The translations under genes were made by a program, and so were the position numbers. Source: an uncultured Dorea sp. (GTDB lineage: Bacteria > Bacillota > Clostridia > Lachnospirales > Lachnospiraceae). From it: 64,000 nucleotides of DNA. How positions within the stretch are numbered: the stretch's first letter is position 1; the number at the start of each line of letters is the position of its first letter. The stretch spans positions 1-64,000 of the forward strand of contig CAMSTW010000001.1 in the NCBI GenBank assembly GCA_947063855.1, written 5' to 3'. Under the pieces are notes generated by a model. That model had not been told where the DNA came from. It saw nothing but the letters and a program-made list of their open reading frames with translations, and searched no databases. Positions 1 through 8,800 of this stretch are shown here, one piece after another.

Positions 1-1087
1 GTCTGTATGCGGTTTTACGGCTTGCGGCAAGGCGGAGACGACGCAGGAGACGGGGAAGAACCAGCAGACAGAGAAAGAAAATGATAAGGATAAAGAGAAG
101 GAGAAGGGCGAAAAGGAAGAAGCAGAGGCGGAACAGGAGGAAGAGCAGGAATATAAGATTCCGGCGCCGTCTGTCAGCGGCAGGCTCTCGGTCAGGGGAA
201 CGCAGCTTGTAGATGAACAGGGAGAGGCGGTACAGCTTAAGGGCGTCAGTACCCATGGCCTTGCCTGGTTTCCACAGTATGTCAACGAAGAACTGTTTGG
301 GGAACTGCGTAAGGAGTGGGAGGTCAACGTCATCCGGCTTGCCATGTATACGGCAGAATCAGGCGGATACTGTACGGACGGCAATCAGGAGGAGTTAAAG
401 GAACTGCTCCGGCGCGGCGTGGAGTACGCATTGAATCAGGACATGTATGTGATTGTAGACTGGCATATCCTGTCGGACAATAATCCGAATCTGCATAAGG
501 AAGAAGCAATTGCGTTTTTTGATGAGATGACGAAGGAATTCGCAGGCTTTGATCATGTGCTCTATGAGATCTGCAACGAACCCAACGGCGGGACTTCCTG
601 GGGTGAGATCAAGTCCTACGCCAGCGAAGTCATACCAGTCATTCGCGCCAATGACGAGGACGCGGTGATTATCGTGGGGACGCCCAACTGGTCCCAGTAT
701 GTGAATGAGGCGGCGGCAGATCCGCTGACCGGGTTTACGAATATCATGTATACGCTGCACTTCTATGCCGCGACGCATACCGATGCATTGCGGGATACGA
801 TGACAGCGGCTATTGATGCAGGGCTCCCCGTATTCGTGACAGAGTATGGGATCTGTGACGCCAGCGGGAACGGCGGGATTGACGAAGCGCAGGCCAACGC
901 CTGGATACAGGTGATGGACGAGTACAAGGTAAGCTGTGCGGCGTGGAATCTCTCCAACAAGGAGGAGACCTCTGCCATCTTCAAAAGTACCGTAGACAAG
1001 GTATCCGGATTTACAGAGGATGACTTAAGCGAATCCGGGCGGTGGCTGTATCAGATGCTGACACACGAAAGGACGGCGGGGGAATAG
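1..1087 (+). CDS. Secreted GH5 endoglucanase-like lipoprotein (5' end outside window)
   Basis: Probable exported glycoside hydrolase of family 5 (closest in feel to subfamily 2, Bacillus-type endoglucanases), cleaving beta-1,4-glucan or a related glucan at the cell surface. The frame is open from the first base, so the start lies upstream. It begins with a lipobox-like FTACG, then about 45 very charged residues (E/K/Q) as a surface linker, then the catalytic domain. Visible family motifs are GVSTHGLAWFPQYVN near the start, VDWHILSDNNPN, the acid/base Glu in EICNEPNG, and the nucleophile Glu in VTEYGICDASG. The domain looks full length to the stop at 1085. Substrate is inferred from family only; mannan is possible given the mannosidases downstream. 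Confidence 0.85.
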   Translation, partial: SVCGFTACGKAETTQETGKNQQTEKENDKDKEKEKGEKEEAEAEQEEEQEYKIPAPSVSGRLSVRGTQLVDEQGEAVQLKGVSTHGLAWFPQYVNEELFGELRKEWEVNVIRLAMYTAESGGYCTDGNQEELKELLRRGVEYALNQDMYVIVDWHILSDNNPNLHKEEAIAFFDEMTKEFAGFDHVLYEICNEPNGGTSWGEIKSYASEVIPVIRANDEDAVIIVGTPNWSQYVNEAAADPLTGFTNIMYTLHFYAATHTDALRDTMTAAIDAGLPVFVTEYGICDASGNGGIDEAQANAWIQVMDEYKVSCAAWNLSNKEETSAIFKSTVDKVSGFTEDDLSESGRWLYQMLTHERTAGE

Positions 1088-1092
1088 ATGAT

Positions 1093-1263
1093 ATGATAGA
1101 AATAGTCATAGAACTTATCGGCGAGATTGTAGAAATCATCATTGAATCAGTAATAGGCAGAAATAAAGGGAAGTTCAAGGAAAAGCCTGACAGAAAAGTG
1201 AAGAAGAAAGAAAGCATAAGAGAAAAGTATAGAAAAAAGAGGATGGAGGACTGGCGGCTATGA
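1093..1263 (+). CDS. Small hydrophobic/basic protein, 56 aa
   Basis: Unrecognised small protein. The ATG at 1093 lies 5 bases after the GH5 stop. The first about 22 residues alternate Ile/Val/Glu (MIEIVIELIGEIVEIIIESV), a possible amphipathic or membrane-associated helix. The remaining half is strongly basic (KGKFKEKPDRKVKKK). Its stop overlaps the next start (ATGA at 1260), so the two are probably translationally coupled. A longer reading from 1042 would overlap the GH5 frame and has no better ribosome site. Function unknown. Confidence 0.55.
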   Translation: MIEIVIELIGEIVEIIIESVIGRNKGKFKEKPDRKVKKKESIREKYRKKRMEDWRL

Positions 1264-1529
1264 GAAAGAGGCAGTCTTTATCCCAGATCAAACTGTCAGA
1301 TGCACAGAGAGAGAAGCTGAATGATGAGATTAAGGCATTCTATCTGGATGTGCGCGGGGAAGAGATCGGGATGATTGAACAGATGCAGCTGTTAGAGCTG
1401 TTTGAACAGAATATGGCGCCGATTATCTATAATAAAGCGCTGGATGACGCAAAGAAGTGGTTTGGACAGATGATGGATAATATAGATTCCGATTATTATA
1501 CATTATATAAGGAAGATTATCGGAAATAA
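1260..1529 (+). CDS. DUF2164-like small protein
   Basis: An 89-aa protein resembling the DUF2164 family: a Lys/Arg-rich start, FYLDVRGEEIGMIEQMQLLELF in the middle, then the typical NKALDDAKKWF segment and an acidic DSDYYTLYKED tail. Family members are small, probably cytoplasmic, and have no established function. The start overlaps the stop of the 56-aa gene upstream by four bases, which suggests one transcript and coupled translation. The family call rests on motif memory, not alignment. Confidence 0.7.
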   Translation: MRKRQSLSQIKLSDAQREKLNDEIKAFYLDVRGEEIGMIEQMQLLELFEQNMAPIIYNKALDDAKKWFGQMMDNIDSDYYTLYKEDYRK

Positions 1530-1587
1530 GCCGGAGCGGAGCATGCTTATAAGCCGGGAAAACCGGATAGATGGAAGAGGGAAGAAC

Positions 1588-3201
1588 ATGGCTAAAATAT
1601 TTAACGTGACAGGACCATGCATACCTGCAAAGCATTATATGACAGATCTCACAGAGCGCATCAGACAGATACGGGAAATGATTGACGCCGGAGCTTATTT
1701 TACAATCAACCGTGCAAGACAGTATGGGAAGACAACTACACTGGCGGTTCTGGATGAGGCGCTTAAGGAAGATTATCTTGTGATCAGACTTGATTTCCAG
1801 GTACTGGGAAGCGCAGTCTTCCGGAATGAGAGCGTATTTTCGCCGGCATTTTTAAGGCTGTTTTTAAGAGAGCTCAGACGGCGGGAAAACGGATCGTCAG
1901 AGATATCTGCCCTTATGAAAAGGATGAAGGAAGTTTTGGAAAAGAAGGAATGCTGTTTTGATTTTATGGACTTGTTTGAATATCTGACAGAACTTTGTGA
2001 AATCAGTGAAAGACTGGTGATTCTTATCATTGACGAAGTGGATTATGCGTCGGATAATCAGGTATTTCTTGATTTTCTTGCCCAGCTGCGCAGCTGCTAC
2101 CTTGAGAGGGAGACAAAGGGTACGCCTGCATTTTGGTCGGTTATTCTGGCGGGAGTATATGACATTAAGAATCTAAGAAGCAGACTTCGTCCTCAGGAGG
2201 AGCATAGAACAAACAGTCCATGGAATATTGCGGCTGATTTTGATATAAATATGGACTTGTCCAGAAATGGAATAAAAGAGATGCTGGATGAGTATGAAGA
2301 GGACCATCGGACGGGGATGGACACAGATGAGATGGCGGGATTCCTCTGCGACTATACTTCCGGTTATCCATATCTGGTATCACGGCTGTGTAAGATGTTG
2401 GATGAAAAGGCCGGTGTTCAAGATGCCGGGGGGATACTGCATCGGAATGATGCATGGACAAAAGCGGGATTTCTCGAAGCAGTACGTGAATTACTTCTGG
2501 ATAATAACACGTTGTTCGAGTCACTGACCGGCAAATTATCAGACGACCCCAGGCTTGAACGAATGCTTAAGGAACTTCTGTTCTTTGGTAAAGCAATCAC
2601 TTATAATCCGGCTAATCAGGTGGTGAATCTTGCGATTATGTTTGGATTTGTAAGAAATGAGGAAGGAAGGGTGATTCCTGCGAACCGTATATTTGATACG
2701 CTCCTGTATAATTATTTTCTCTCTCTCGATGAAATGGGAGAATCCGATATATATAAAGCATCTTTGCAGGATAAAAATCTGTTTATCAGAGATGGGCGTC
2801 TGGATATGCGCAGGATACTGGAACGGTTTGTGGTTCATTTTCACGAACTGTATGGCAATTGCGGCGAAGTGTTTCTTGAGGAAGAAGGCAGACGGTATTT
2901 TCTCCTGTATCTGCGTCCGATCATCAATGGAACGGGGAATTATTATGTCGAGGCCCGTACCCGGAGCCTTGGAAGGACAGATATTATAGTAGACTACCGG
3001 GGCGAGCAATTCGTGATCGAGACAAAGGTGTGGCGGGGAGATGAGTACAATTCCCGCGGGGAACTCCAATTGGCGGGATATCTGAATGATTATGGCCTGC
3101 GTACAGGCTACATGCTTAGTTTCAATTTCAATCGTAAGAAACAGGTTGGCGTCCGTGAAATAAGACTGCAGGACAAGATACTGATAGAGGCTGTCGTATA
3201 G
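1588..3201 (+). CDS. AAA-like ATPase with C-terminal PD-(D/E)XK nuclease-like domain
   Basis: 537 aa. The start at 1588 is chosen because AGAGGG lies just upstream; an in-frame ATG at 1543 has no such site. The N-terminus (FNVTGPCIPAKHYMTD) and NRARQYGKTTTL (Walker A, about residues 41-52) resemble AAA_35-type domains. Walker B is LIIDEVDYA near residue 149. The C-terminus carries a PD-(D/E)XK pattern, GRTDIIVDYRGEQFVIETK, about residues 462-480, followed by QLAGYLNDYG. Such ATPase-nuclease proteins are common, multi-copy and of unknown role in Clostridia and Bacteroidetes; a mobile or defence function is only a guess. It converges on lrgB, and its stop codon lies inside a 34-bp tandem repeat. 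Confidence 0.75.
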   Translation: MAKIFNVTGPCIPAKHYMTDLTERIRQIREMIDAGAYFTINRARQYGKTTTLAVLDEALKEDYLVIRLDFQVLGSAVFRNESVFSPAFLRLFLRELRRRENGSSEISALMKRMKEVLEKKECCFDFMDLFEYLTELCEISERLVILIIDEVDYASDNQVFLDFLAQLRSCYLERETKGTPAFWSVILAGVYDIKNLRSRLRPQEEHRTNSPWNIAADFDINMDLSRNGIKEMLDEYEEDHRTGMDTDEMAGFLCDYTSGYPYLVSRLCKMLDEKAGVQDAGGILHRNDAWTKAGFLEAVRELLLDNNTLFESLTGKLSDDPRLERMLKELLFFGKAITYNPANQVVNLAIMFGFVRNEEGRVIPANRIFDTLLYNYFLSLDEMGESDIYKASLQDKNLFIRDGRLDMRRILERFVVHFHELYGNCGEVFLEEEGRRYFLLYLRPIINGTGNYYVEARTRSLGRTDIIVDYRGEQFVIETKVWRGDEYNSRGELQLAGYLNDYGLRTGYMLSFNFNRKKQVGVREIRLQDKILIEAVV

Positions 3202-3298
3202 CAAAGGAGCTTTACGGCAGCCTTGCTGTCTATAGCAAAGGAACTCTGCGGCAGCTCTGCGTTCTATAGCAAAGGAGCTCTGCGGCAGCCCTGCTGTC
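3197..3298. repeat. Three tandem copies of a 34-bp repeat
   Basis: Units start at 3197, 3231 and 3265, each beginning TATAGCAAAGGA and ending in CTGTC or GTTC, with a fourth partial unit (TATAGCAA) following. Copies 1 and 3 differ at only a few positions; copy 2 is more diverged. The first unit contains the TAG stop of the upstream + gene and the array edge supplies the CTA (stop) of the convergent lrgB gene. The array fills the whole gap between two convergent genes. Confidence 0.9.
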
Positions 3299-3990
3299 TA
3301 TAGCAATACCGCGAATACGGAAGCCCCCAGGACGGTCAGAAGTCCGGCAACAGCTATGGCAAGACTGCTCATGGCGCCTTCGATCTCACCGATCTCCATT
3401 GCCTTCGCCGTGCCGATGGCGTGGGCAGAGGTTCCAATGGCAAGCCCCCTGGCGACGGGATTGTGAATCCGGAAAATCTTACAGATAAATTCTGCCGTGA
3501 CGTTCCCAAAGATTCCCGTAATGATGATGACAGCGACGGTTATGGTCTGGACGCCGCCTAATTCCTCTGAGATGCCCATTCCGATAGCGGTGGTGATGGA
3601 TTTGGGCAGCAGGGTCACATACTGTTCATGGTTCAGGGAGAATAACTTCGCCAGCAGGAAGATACTCACAAGACTCGACAGTACCCCTGCGGTAATCCCT
3701 CCCGCCACAGCCTTCAGGTTCTTCTTGAGCAGTTCAAGCTGCTGGTAGAGCGGTACGGCAAGACATACAGTGGCAGGTGTGAGAAGATAGCTGATATATT
3801 TGGCGCTCTCATTATAGTGACTGTATTCTACGTTCAGAAGCGTCAGCACAAGCATCACTGCGGCAGTTGCAATCAGCAGGGGATTGAAGACTGCCAGCCT
3901 GAACCGTCTCTTTAGCAAAGCGCCGGCCTCATATGCCACAAGGCTTAACACGGCGCCGAAAAATGCCGAATCAACCAGAAATTCTTTCAT
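3298..3990 (-). CDS. lrgB: LrgB/CidB-family antiholin-like membrane protein
   Basis: Integral membrane protein of the LrgB family, which acts with LrgA/CidA in murein hydrolase control or in export of small metabolites such as pyruvate or glycolate. Several hydrophobic segments cover the protein. Family signatures are PKSITTAIGMGISEELGG and the HNPVARGLAIGTSAHAIGT region near the C-terminus. I place the start at 3990 (MKEFLVDSAFFG) because this matches the usual N-terminus; an ATG at 4008 is possible but has no ribosome site. It overlaps the end of lrgA by about 20 bases, so it is coupled to it. Confidence 0.88.
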   Translation of the reverse strand: MKEFLVDSAFFGAVLSLVAYEAGALLKRRFRLAVFNPLLIATAAVMLVLTLLNVEYSHYNESAKYISYLLTPATVCLAVPLYQQLELLKKNLKAVAGGITAGVLSSLVSIFLLAKLFSLNHEQYVTLLPKSITTAIGMGISEELGGVQTITVAVIIITGIFGNVTAEFICKIFRIHNPVARGLAIGTSAHAIGTAKAMEIGEIEGAMSSLAIAVAGLLTVLGASVFAVLL

Positions 3991-4381
3991 CTTCGTTTCT
4001 ATCTCCATTTCTATTTCTGTTTCTATTGCTATTTCTTGTATCTCTTTGAATCATTTTCTGTGTGACCCGGCCGGTGACTGCCATTACAATGACGGTGGTA
4101 AGCAGTGTAATCACAAGAACGGGAAACCAGACGGGTCTTAAGGAAGGCCACGAATCCAAAAGTCCCACTGCAGCGGGTATGAACATGACCGGCATGATCT
4201 CGATCAGAAACCCGGCGGTCTCTTTGACCTGACCGGATTTCAGGATTCCCGTACAAAGCGCAAGAAGCATGAGGACCAGACCGTAGACGCTGGCGGGAAT
4301 CGGAAGGGGTATCATTATATGCATCAGCTCGCCAAGGAACGAGACGAACAGGATGATACAGAATTGTCTTAGATACAGCAT
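3971..4381 (-). CDS. lrgA: LrgA/CidA-family holin-like membrane protein
   Basis: 136-aa holin-like partner of LrgB with about four membrane segments: FCIILFVSFLGELMH, a PIPASVYGLVLMLLAL motif typical of LrgA, and MPVMFIPAAVGLL. It is transcribed from a strong promoter at 4480-4508. The C-terminal tail (residues about 115-136) is unusual: an Asn/Arg/Gly-rich run coming from a six-base repeat that overlaps the start of lrgB. Confidence 0.88.
   Translation of the reverse strand: MLYLRQFCIILFVSFLGELMHIMIPLPIPASVYGLVLMLLALCTGILKSGQVKETAGFLIEIMPVMFIPAAVGLLDSWPSLRPVWFPVLVITLLTTVIVMAVTGRVTQKMIQRDTRNSNRNRNRNGDRNEDERISG
3996..4037. repeat. Imperfect six-base repeat in the lrgA-lrgB overlap
   Basis: On the + strand the motif TTTCTA or close variants recurs at 6-7-base spacing (CTATTTCTGTTTCTATTGC and neighbours). 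It encodes the NRNRNRNG tail of LrgA and covers the alternative starts of LrgB. Copy-number change would alter the LrgA tail length without shifting frame if whole six-base units are gained or lost. Confidence 0.6.
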
Positions 4382-4404
4382 AGTATTTTCATCTCCTGAC
4401 TAGT

Positions 4405-4438
4405 ACTTCGATTTCTGACTGGATGGAGTACTAGAAGT
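4405..4438. repeat. Dispersed intergenic element, copy 1
   Basis: The 24-bp core ACTTCGATTTCTGACTGGAT plus GGAG, followed by AGTACTAGAAGT. It recurs with about 20-21 of 24 matches at 19183-19206 and 55719-55742. In this copy the core is flanked by AGTACT palindromes. It lies in the lrgA leader region. Confidence 0.55.
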
Positions 4439-4479
4439 ACTCGTATATTTTAGATGGACAGTTATGGCAATCTTGTTAC

Positions 4480-4508
4480 ATCATAGAATACAAATATCGC
4501 GGTGTCAA
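4480..4508 (-). promoter_or_regulatory. Sigma-A promoter for lrgAB
   Basis: Reading the minus strand, -35 TTGACA (4508-4503) is followed by exactly 17 bases and -10 TATGAT (4485-4480). Transcription would start near 4473 and run into lrgA at 4381, giving a leader of about 90 bases that contains the dispersed repeat. Confidence 0.75.
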
Positions 4509-4536
4509 GAAAAAGTAAAATGGCGCCGTTTTTTCG

Positions 4537-4565
4537 TTGTCTTTTACGGACGGAATTGTTATACT
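4537..4565 (+). promoter_or_regulatory. Sigma-A promoter for the HipA-like gene
   Basis: -35 TTGTCT (4537-4542), 17-base spacer, -10 TATACT (4560-4565). It is divergent from, and back to back with, the lrgA promoter. Its position rules out translation from the in-frame ATG at 4537, which would lie inside the promoter. Confidence 0.7.
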
Positions 4566-4620
4566 TAAAGTATACCAGACGAATGGTCCGGCAGGTTTTA
4601 TGAAAAGGGGGACAAAGGAT

Positions 4621-5751
4621 ATGTCAGGCGGAGGGAATGATTTTACAGGAGAACGGACAGTACAATATGTTCTGCTTAATAAAGATGTGGTGATTGCAAA
4701 GTTTGAGGTAGATACGGTATTTGATACGATCACAGTTGTGGAGCAGTTTGTAGATTTGCCATATTGGTTTGATGATATAGGGAACTTTATCCGCAACAGA
4801 CGTGCTCCAAAACAGAGAGAGAATATTGAAGAATTGCTGCGCTTAAGTGGATGTGATACCTTACGGGGATTTTTGGATATTTCCCATGCGCTGTCTTTGG
4901 TAGATACATTTTGGGTAAAGCATTTGGACAGTGAACTGTGCTGGAAGAAAGTGTCATTGTACACACATTCGTTTAACGAGGTGATTGCAAAGACTGCTTT
5001 TGAAGGTGGTTTACACGGCAGACAGCTTAGTACTACTTCTCCGGAGTATGGAACAGACGGCTCTTTTGCCAAGTGCTGGATTCGAGAAGGAGAGCGGATC
5101 AGAATGCTGAAGCGTGGCAGTTCAGGTGCGAGAAATGCGGGTCTGGAACCTTACTCGGAGTTTTATGCAGGCCAGTTAATAAAAATTTTTACAGATGAAT
5201 TTGTAGAATATGGGTTAAGGATGCATAATAAAAGAATCTGTTCCGTGTGTGACTTATTTACATCAGAAGACTATGGGTATCTTCCATATGCGGCGGTTGA
5301 TAAGGGGAATTCATCGGTAGAGTCTGTACTTCATAAAATGAAGGAATTCGGTCTGGAGGATAAGGTGAAGCGAATGTTTGTGATAGACGCTGTAATCCTG
5401 AACGAGGACAGGCACAAGAATAATTTCGGCTTTATCGTGGACAACAGGACGCAGGAGATTGTCGGGATGGCGCCGCTGTTTGATCATAATATTGCATTAC
5501 TGCCATATGCAGAAGAGGGCGAGTTCGAATATGGCGGCGATTATCTGAGACGGAAAGGACCGCGGATTGGAGACGACTGGATTAAAATTGCCGCAATGTG
5601 CCTGGACGCCGGCACAAGGAAGAGTCTCATTCAATTGACGGACTTCCGGTTCGAGAGACATGCGAAGTACAATCTGCCAGAGTGGCGGCTTGATGATCTG
5701 GAGAGATTGATTCATACAAATATCCAGAGGATTTTAAGATTCCCTGATTAA
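4621..5751 (+). CDS. HipA-like serine/threonine kinase-fold protein
   Basis: 376 aa from ATG 4621, which has AAGGGGGACAAAGG upstream. The C-terminal half shows the HipA/PI4K-like kinase pattern: a nucleotide-binding strand with Lys (DGSFAKCWI), MLKRGSSG, the catalytic loop NEDRHKNNFGF (Asp about 263), and the metal-binding PLFDHN (Asp about 288). HipA kinases phosphorylate proteins such as glutamyl-tRNA synthetase and cause growth arrest. No HipB-like HTH antitoxin lies next to it, so either the partner is absent or this belongs to the orphan HipA-domain group common in Clostridia. The toxin role is inference. Confidence 0.72.
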   Translation: MSGGGNDFTGERTVQYVLLNKDVVIAKFEVDTVFDTITVVEQFVDLPYWFDDIGNFIRNRRAPKQRENIEELLRLSGCDTLRGFLDISHALSLVDTFWVKHLDSELCWKKVSLYTHSFNEVIAKTAFEGGLHGRQLSTTSPEYGTDGSFAKCWIREGERIRMLKRGSSGARNAGLEPYSEFYAGQLIKIFTDEFVEYGLRMHNKRICSVCDLFTSEDYGYLPYAAVDKGNSSVESVLHKMKEFGLEDKVKRMFVIDAVILNEDRHKNNFGFIVDNRTQEIVGMAPLFDHNIALLPYAEEGEFEYGGDYLRRKGPRIGDDWIKIAAMCLDAGTRKSLIQLTDFRFERHAKYNLPEWRLDDLERLIHTNIQRILRFPD

Positions 5752-5792
5752 GTATTTGTATAAATCAGCCACTAAAACTAGAATTCTTTGAA

Positions 5793-5821
5793 TTGCATTT
5801 CATCCTTCTGCATTATACAAT
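5793..5821 (+). promoter_or_regulatory. Probable promoter of the alpha-mannosidase operon
   Basis: -35 TTGCAT (5793-5798), 17-base spacer, -10 TACAAT (5816-5821), then a short leader and AAGGAGG at 5846-5852 before the ATG at 5858. No clear operator palindrome is seen. Confidence 0.5.
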
Positions 5822-5857
5822 GATTCCATAAGATGGTTCGATCATAAGGAGGACGTT

Positions 5858-8800
5858 ATGTTTTTGACAGACAGAAAATTAGAGAAACGCATTGAAGAAG
5901 TAGAACAATACCGGTACAGAGAAATTATAGAATTGAAGAGCTTTGCGGCCATGGAGGAAACACAGGGAGTTGTGAATCCCCGGCTTCCTGAGACAACATG
6001 TCTTCCGGATGAGACGGCCGGTATGAAGGATGGACACGCATGGTATACGCTGGAGACCGGACAGACCTGGAAGGGGCGCGACCGTTTCCTGTGGCTTCAC
6101 AAGGATATCCATATCCCTGCCGCATGGAAGGGCAGAAGAGTTGTGGGAATCTTTGATTTCGGCAATACTGGCGGCGGCAATAATTCCGGCTTTGAGTCTA
6201 TGGCATATGTGAACGGTCAGATGTATCAGGGCGTGGACGTCAACCACAAGGAGCTGTTCTTTAACGAGGCGCTTGGCGGAACGGACGTAGATCTCACCTT
6301 CCGCCTGTGGTCAGGCTTAGAAGGCGGAGGCGTCCCCAAAGAGCAGGAACACCGGATTGCGAGGGCGGATCTGGCGTGGCTTGACGAGAAGGTGGACGAC
6401 TTCTATTATATGGCGTCCATGGTGCGGCAGACTCTGGATGAGCTTGCGGATTCCGATCCTGTTTCGCATGAGCTTAGGGGAGCGCTTAACCGGGCGTGCC
6501 GCCGGATTGACTGGACGTATCCGGGCAGCGACGCCTTCTACCGGTCGGTACATGAGGCGGATGATGAACTGAACAGAAGCATCGACAGTATGGATAAGAG
6601 TTCTATGATTCATGTGTACTGTGTAGGCCACACGCATATCGACGTGGCATGGCTGTGGAGGTTAAAGCATACGAGGGAGAAGTGTTCCCGTTCTTTCTCC
6701 ACGGTACTGCGTATGATGGAGCAGTTCCCGGAATACGTGTTCCTTCAGACACAGCCGCAGTTGTATGAATATATGAAGGAAGAGTTCCCGGACATTTTCC
6801 AGAATATCAAGGAGAAAGTGAGGGAAGGACGCTGGGAGGCCGACGGCGGCATGTGGGTAGAGGCCGACTGTAACCTGACAAGCGGGGAATCCCTGACAAG
6901 GCAGATCCTTATTGGAAGTAAGTTTATCAAGGACGAGTTCGGCAAAGATGTAGAGTTCCTCTGGCTTCCTGACGTGTTCGGTTATTCCTGGGCGCTTCCG
7001 CAGATTCTTAAGAAGGCCGGGATCGACACCTTCATGACTACGAAGATTAGCTGGAACCAGTATAATCGTATGCCTCATGATACTTTCTGGTGGAAGGGAA
7101 TAGATGGAAGCGAGATCCTGACGCACTTTATCACCACGCCGGAGCCGTGGAGGGAGCGGGATTCCTGGTTCTATACCTATAATGGGAATCTGCTCCCCAG
7201 AACGGTGAAGGGCGTGTGGGACGCATACCGTGATAAGCAGATGAATAAAGACTTGCTGATCTCTTTCGGATACGGCGACGGGGGCGGCGGCGTGAACCGT
7301 GACATGCTGGAATGCCGCAGAAGGCTCGATAAGATTCCCGGGCTTCCGAATGTGAAGATGTCCACGGCGGGAGAGTATTTCCGCAGGCTGCACGAGACCG
7401 TAGAACATACGGATGAGTATGTACATACCTGGGATGGCGAACTGTATCTGGAATACCACCGCGGGACATACACAAGCCAGGCTTATAACAAACGCATGAA
7501 CCGCAGGATGGAGCTTTACTACCGCAGAGCCGAGTGGCTGACGGTGACGGAGGCTCTGCTGGCAGGCGATATCGCGCAGGCGAAGCAGGAGGAGCTTACG
7601 AAGGGCTGGAAACACATTCTGACAGACCAGTTCCACGATATTATCCCGGGCTCTTCGATCCACGAGGTATATGAGGACTCCAGGAAGGATTATGCGTATA
7701 TCGAGGGGATTGCCCGCGAAGTGGAGAGGGGCGCGTATGCACGTATATTAGAGAAGAAGGAAAACGACTATACGGTCATCAATTCATCCGGATGGACGCA
7801 GGATCAGATGGTTGAAGTTCCGGAAGAAAGGGTTGGAAGCTTTAGGGATCAGGAGGGAAATAAACTGGCAGTCCAGAGGGGACAGGGCGTGACCTATGTA
7901 GAGGTTAAGGATGTACCGGCTATGGGTATGAAGGTAATCTCCTTTGAGGAAGGAAAATCAGAGAAAGCACGTCTGGTGGATGCATATCAGGATAATCCGG
8001 CTTTCAGGATAAGGGACAGGGAGATCGAGACTCCGTACTATCAGATATCCCTGAACCAGTATGGGCAGATAGCGGGGCTGTATGACAAGACATACGCCCG
8101 TGATGTGGTTTCCCAAGGCCAGAGGGCGAACGTGTTCCAGGTATTTGAAGACAAACCGCTGGATTTCGACGCATGGGATATAGATATCTTCTATCAGGAG
8201 AAGATGCGGGAAATCACGAACCTTACCGCATTTGAAGTCACGGAAATGGGGCCGCTGTGTATGAAGGTTCATATGGAATGGGATTTTGCAGACTGTCAGA
8301 CAGAGCATGGCGAATCTGCCGGCAAGGAAGGGCAGGTATCCGCCGATGACAGGAAGGATGGGACGGCAGTAAGGAGTGGAGCCAAAACGCAGAAGAAGCC
8401 AGCGTCCCGTATCAGGCAGGATATGATCCTTTACAGTAATGACAGGAGGATTGATTTCCGGACAGAAGTGGATTTCCATGAACAGCATCAGCTTCTCAAG
8501 GCGGCGTTTCCTGTGGATATCCGTTCCACCTACGGCACATATGACGTGCAGTATGGCAACGTGCGCCGTCCAAACCACTGGAATACCAGCTGGGATCAGG
8601 CGAAGTTCGAGAGCGTGGCGCATCGTTTTGCAGACTTGTCGGAGCGCGGCTACGGCGTGAGCGTTCTGAATGACTGCAAGTACGGTCATGATATCAAGGA
8701 TAATGTGCTCAGGATCTCCCTGTTAAGAGCGGGAACCCACCCGGATTACCTGCAGGATCAGGGAACGCATGAATTTACCTATGCGCTGCTGCCTCATAAG

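Noticed and set aside
4537..4620. N-terminal extension of the HipA-like protein from ATG 4537
   Set aside because: That ATG is inside the -35 box of the promoter that drives the gene.
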